From contig USRX01000005.1 of the NCBI GenBank assembly GCA_900557275.1, forward strand, positions 61,470-125,469: a DNA stretch of 64,000 nucleotides. The letters are read 5' to 3'. The DNA comes from an uncultured Roseburia sp. Its GTDB lineage: Bacteria; Bacillota_A; Clostridia; Lachnospirales; Lachnospiraceae. The first letter of the stretch is position 1. The number at the start of each line of letters is the position of its first letter. The position numbers and the translations under genes were made by a program. Below the pieces are notes generated by a model. That model searched no databases. It saw only the letters and a list, made by a program, of their open reading frames with translations, and was not told the DNA's origin. Shown here piece after piece: positions 63,164 through 64,000 of this stretch.

Positions 63164-63187
63164 AATCCCTATTTTTTTATTTGTCAA
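63159..63187 (-). promoter_or_regulatory. Promoter of rex
   Basis: Minus-strand TTGACA (63187-63182), exactly 17 bases, TATACT (63164-63159), near-consensus. Confidence 0.8.
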
Positions 63188-63279
63188 ACTTTTGTCAAAC
63201 AAAACATCTGTTTACCGGAGAGAAAATCAAAAAAATTTCCCCAATCTCTCTTCTGTGATCTTGCTATAATCTTTTCATT

Positions 63280-63951
63280 TTATCCGTGATACTCTCCATT
63301 ATACTGGATCAATGTAATATCTTCCACATTTGTGATCTTCCGGATCTTCTCTGTGAAATCGAGATCATTCTGCCGACAGAACACTTCAACCGCCATCTCT
63401 GTCTTCTCTCCACGCATCGTCTTTGACTTTATGAAATATTTCATTTTTCCAAAGCTGCGGATAATTTCATCACCTGCCTCATCTCCCTGATAATGAATCA
63501 CTGCGATATAGATCCTGCCCTTCTGTTGCTTATGATAGAACAAAAAGATCATTGCAATCATCACAACTGCCACGATCAGAGCCAGCACATACATTCCTGC
63601 TCCGGTTGCGATTCCTGTAGTGATCGCCCAGAAAAGATATAGCAGATCCATCGGATCTTTCACCGCTGTACGAAAACGAACGATAGACAACGCTCCGACC
63701 ATACCAAGTGAGATCACAATGTTCGTACTGATCGCCAGAGTAACCATACAGGTAAGAAGCGTCATTCCGACCAAAGTAACCGCAAAGCTTCTGGAAAAGA
63801 TTACCCCAACATAAAATTTTCTGTAAACCATATAGATCACCACTCCAAGAAGCAATGCAATGATCAGCGAAATTGCCATCTTCGGTGCATTAAAGCTGTC
63901 AAACACGCCGGATTCCAACACCGACTTCTTAATCATATCTTGTACACTCAT
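63280..63951 (-). CDS. DUF4956 membrane protein
   Basis: A 223-residue protein with about four membrane segments at 28-46 (ISLIIALLLGVVIYMVYRKF), 55-78, 80-95 and 113-139. LGMVGALSIVRFRTAVKDPMDLLYLFWAITTGIATGAGMY near 82-121 is the DUF4956 core. The C-terminal 80 residues are cytoplasmic. Family members often sit beside VTC-like polyphosphate polymerase and CotH genes; those would be past the window edge. GGAGAG precedes ATG 63951. Function unknown. Confidence 0.88.
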   Translation of the reverse strand: MSVQDMIKKSVLESGVFDSFNAPKMAISLIIALLLGVVIYMVYRKFYVGVIFSRSFAVTLVGMTLLTCMVTLAISTNIVISLGMVGALSIVRFRTAVKDPMDLLYLFWAITTGIATGAGMYVLALIVAVVMIAMIFLFYHKQQKGRIYIAVIHYQGDEAGDEIIRSFGKMKYFIKSKTMRGEKTEMAVEVFCRQNDLDFTEKIRKITNVEDITLIQYNGEYHG

Positions 63952-64000
63952 AATAGTTTTCTCTCCTGTGTTTCATTCCAATATTCAAATCCATGCAAAT

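Overview
The window is chromosomal DNA from a low-to-moderate GC, endospore-forming Firmicute, most likely a gut Lachnospiraceae (class Clostridia). The evidence is gene content: YqfC/YqfD, SpoIIIE/FtsK, a SpoVB-type flippase, a BofC-like protein and Rex, plus an mreBCD-PBP2-minDE-rodA-mgsA cluster and AGGAGG ribosome binding sites with frequent TTG/GTG starts. Nearly every gene is on the minus strand; the clear exceptions are ttcA, a XerS-like recombinase, a DUF378 gene and xpt. No tRNA, rRNA, prophage, insertion sequence or CRISPR array was recognised. Genus and species cannot be fixed from the sequence alone.

Layout, left to right. 1-5.6 kb is accessory: a LysR regulator cut by the window edge, a lipoprotein arylsulfate sulfotransferase, a LysM protein whose consensus promoter is covered by three LexA-type SOS boxes (YneA-like division inhibitor), PanE and Dtd. 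6-8.2 kb holds ttcA and a XerS-like tyrosine recombinase. 8.3-10.2 kb is a complete minCDE operon. 10.3-18 kb holds an aldo/keto reductase, rluD, lspA, aroB, the sepF-yggS division locus with an attached HlyD-like membrane protein, DUF378 and a small P-loop protein. 18.1-28 kb is the cell elongation cluster: radC, mreB, mreC, mreD, PBP2, a second minD-minE pair without minC, rodA, mgsA and a DacF-type carboxypeptidase. 28-45.8 kb runs through ynbB, miaA, mutL, mutS, two FAD oxidoreductases, a DUF308 membrane protein, a BofC-like protein, a flippase, a DUF3048 lipoprotein, ybeY, phoH, yqfD and yqfC. 46-64 kb holds a Nif11-like small protein, lepB, rlmH, xpt, a zinc-ribbon/TPR/CHB protein, folD, fhs, ftsK/spoIIIE, tepA, glgA, yebC, mazF, alr, nnrD/E, rex and DUF4956.

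The common theme is envelope growth and division: two Min oscillators, SepF, MreBCD, RodA/PBP2, DacF, Alr, LspA, LepB, an SOS division brake and Xer recombination. No whole new multi-gene defence or biosynthetic system was found. The most unusual items are the duplicated minDE lacking minC, the SOS-box cluster on the LysM gene, a 33-nt tandem array upstream of the xpt promoter, a hairpin that holds the RBS and start codon of the BofC-like gene in its loop, an apparently leaderless lepB, and a dispersed 45-55 nt intergenic repeat.
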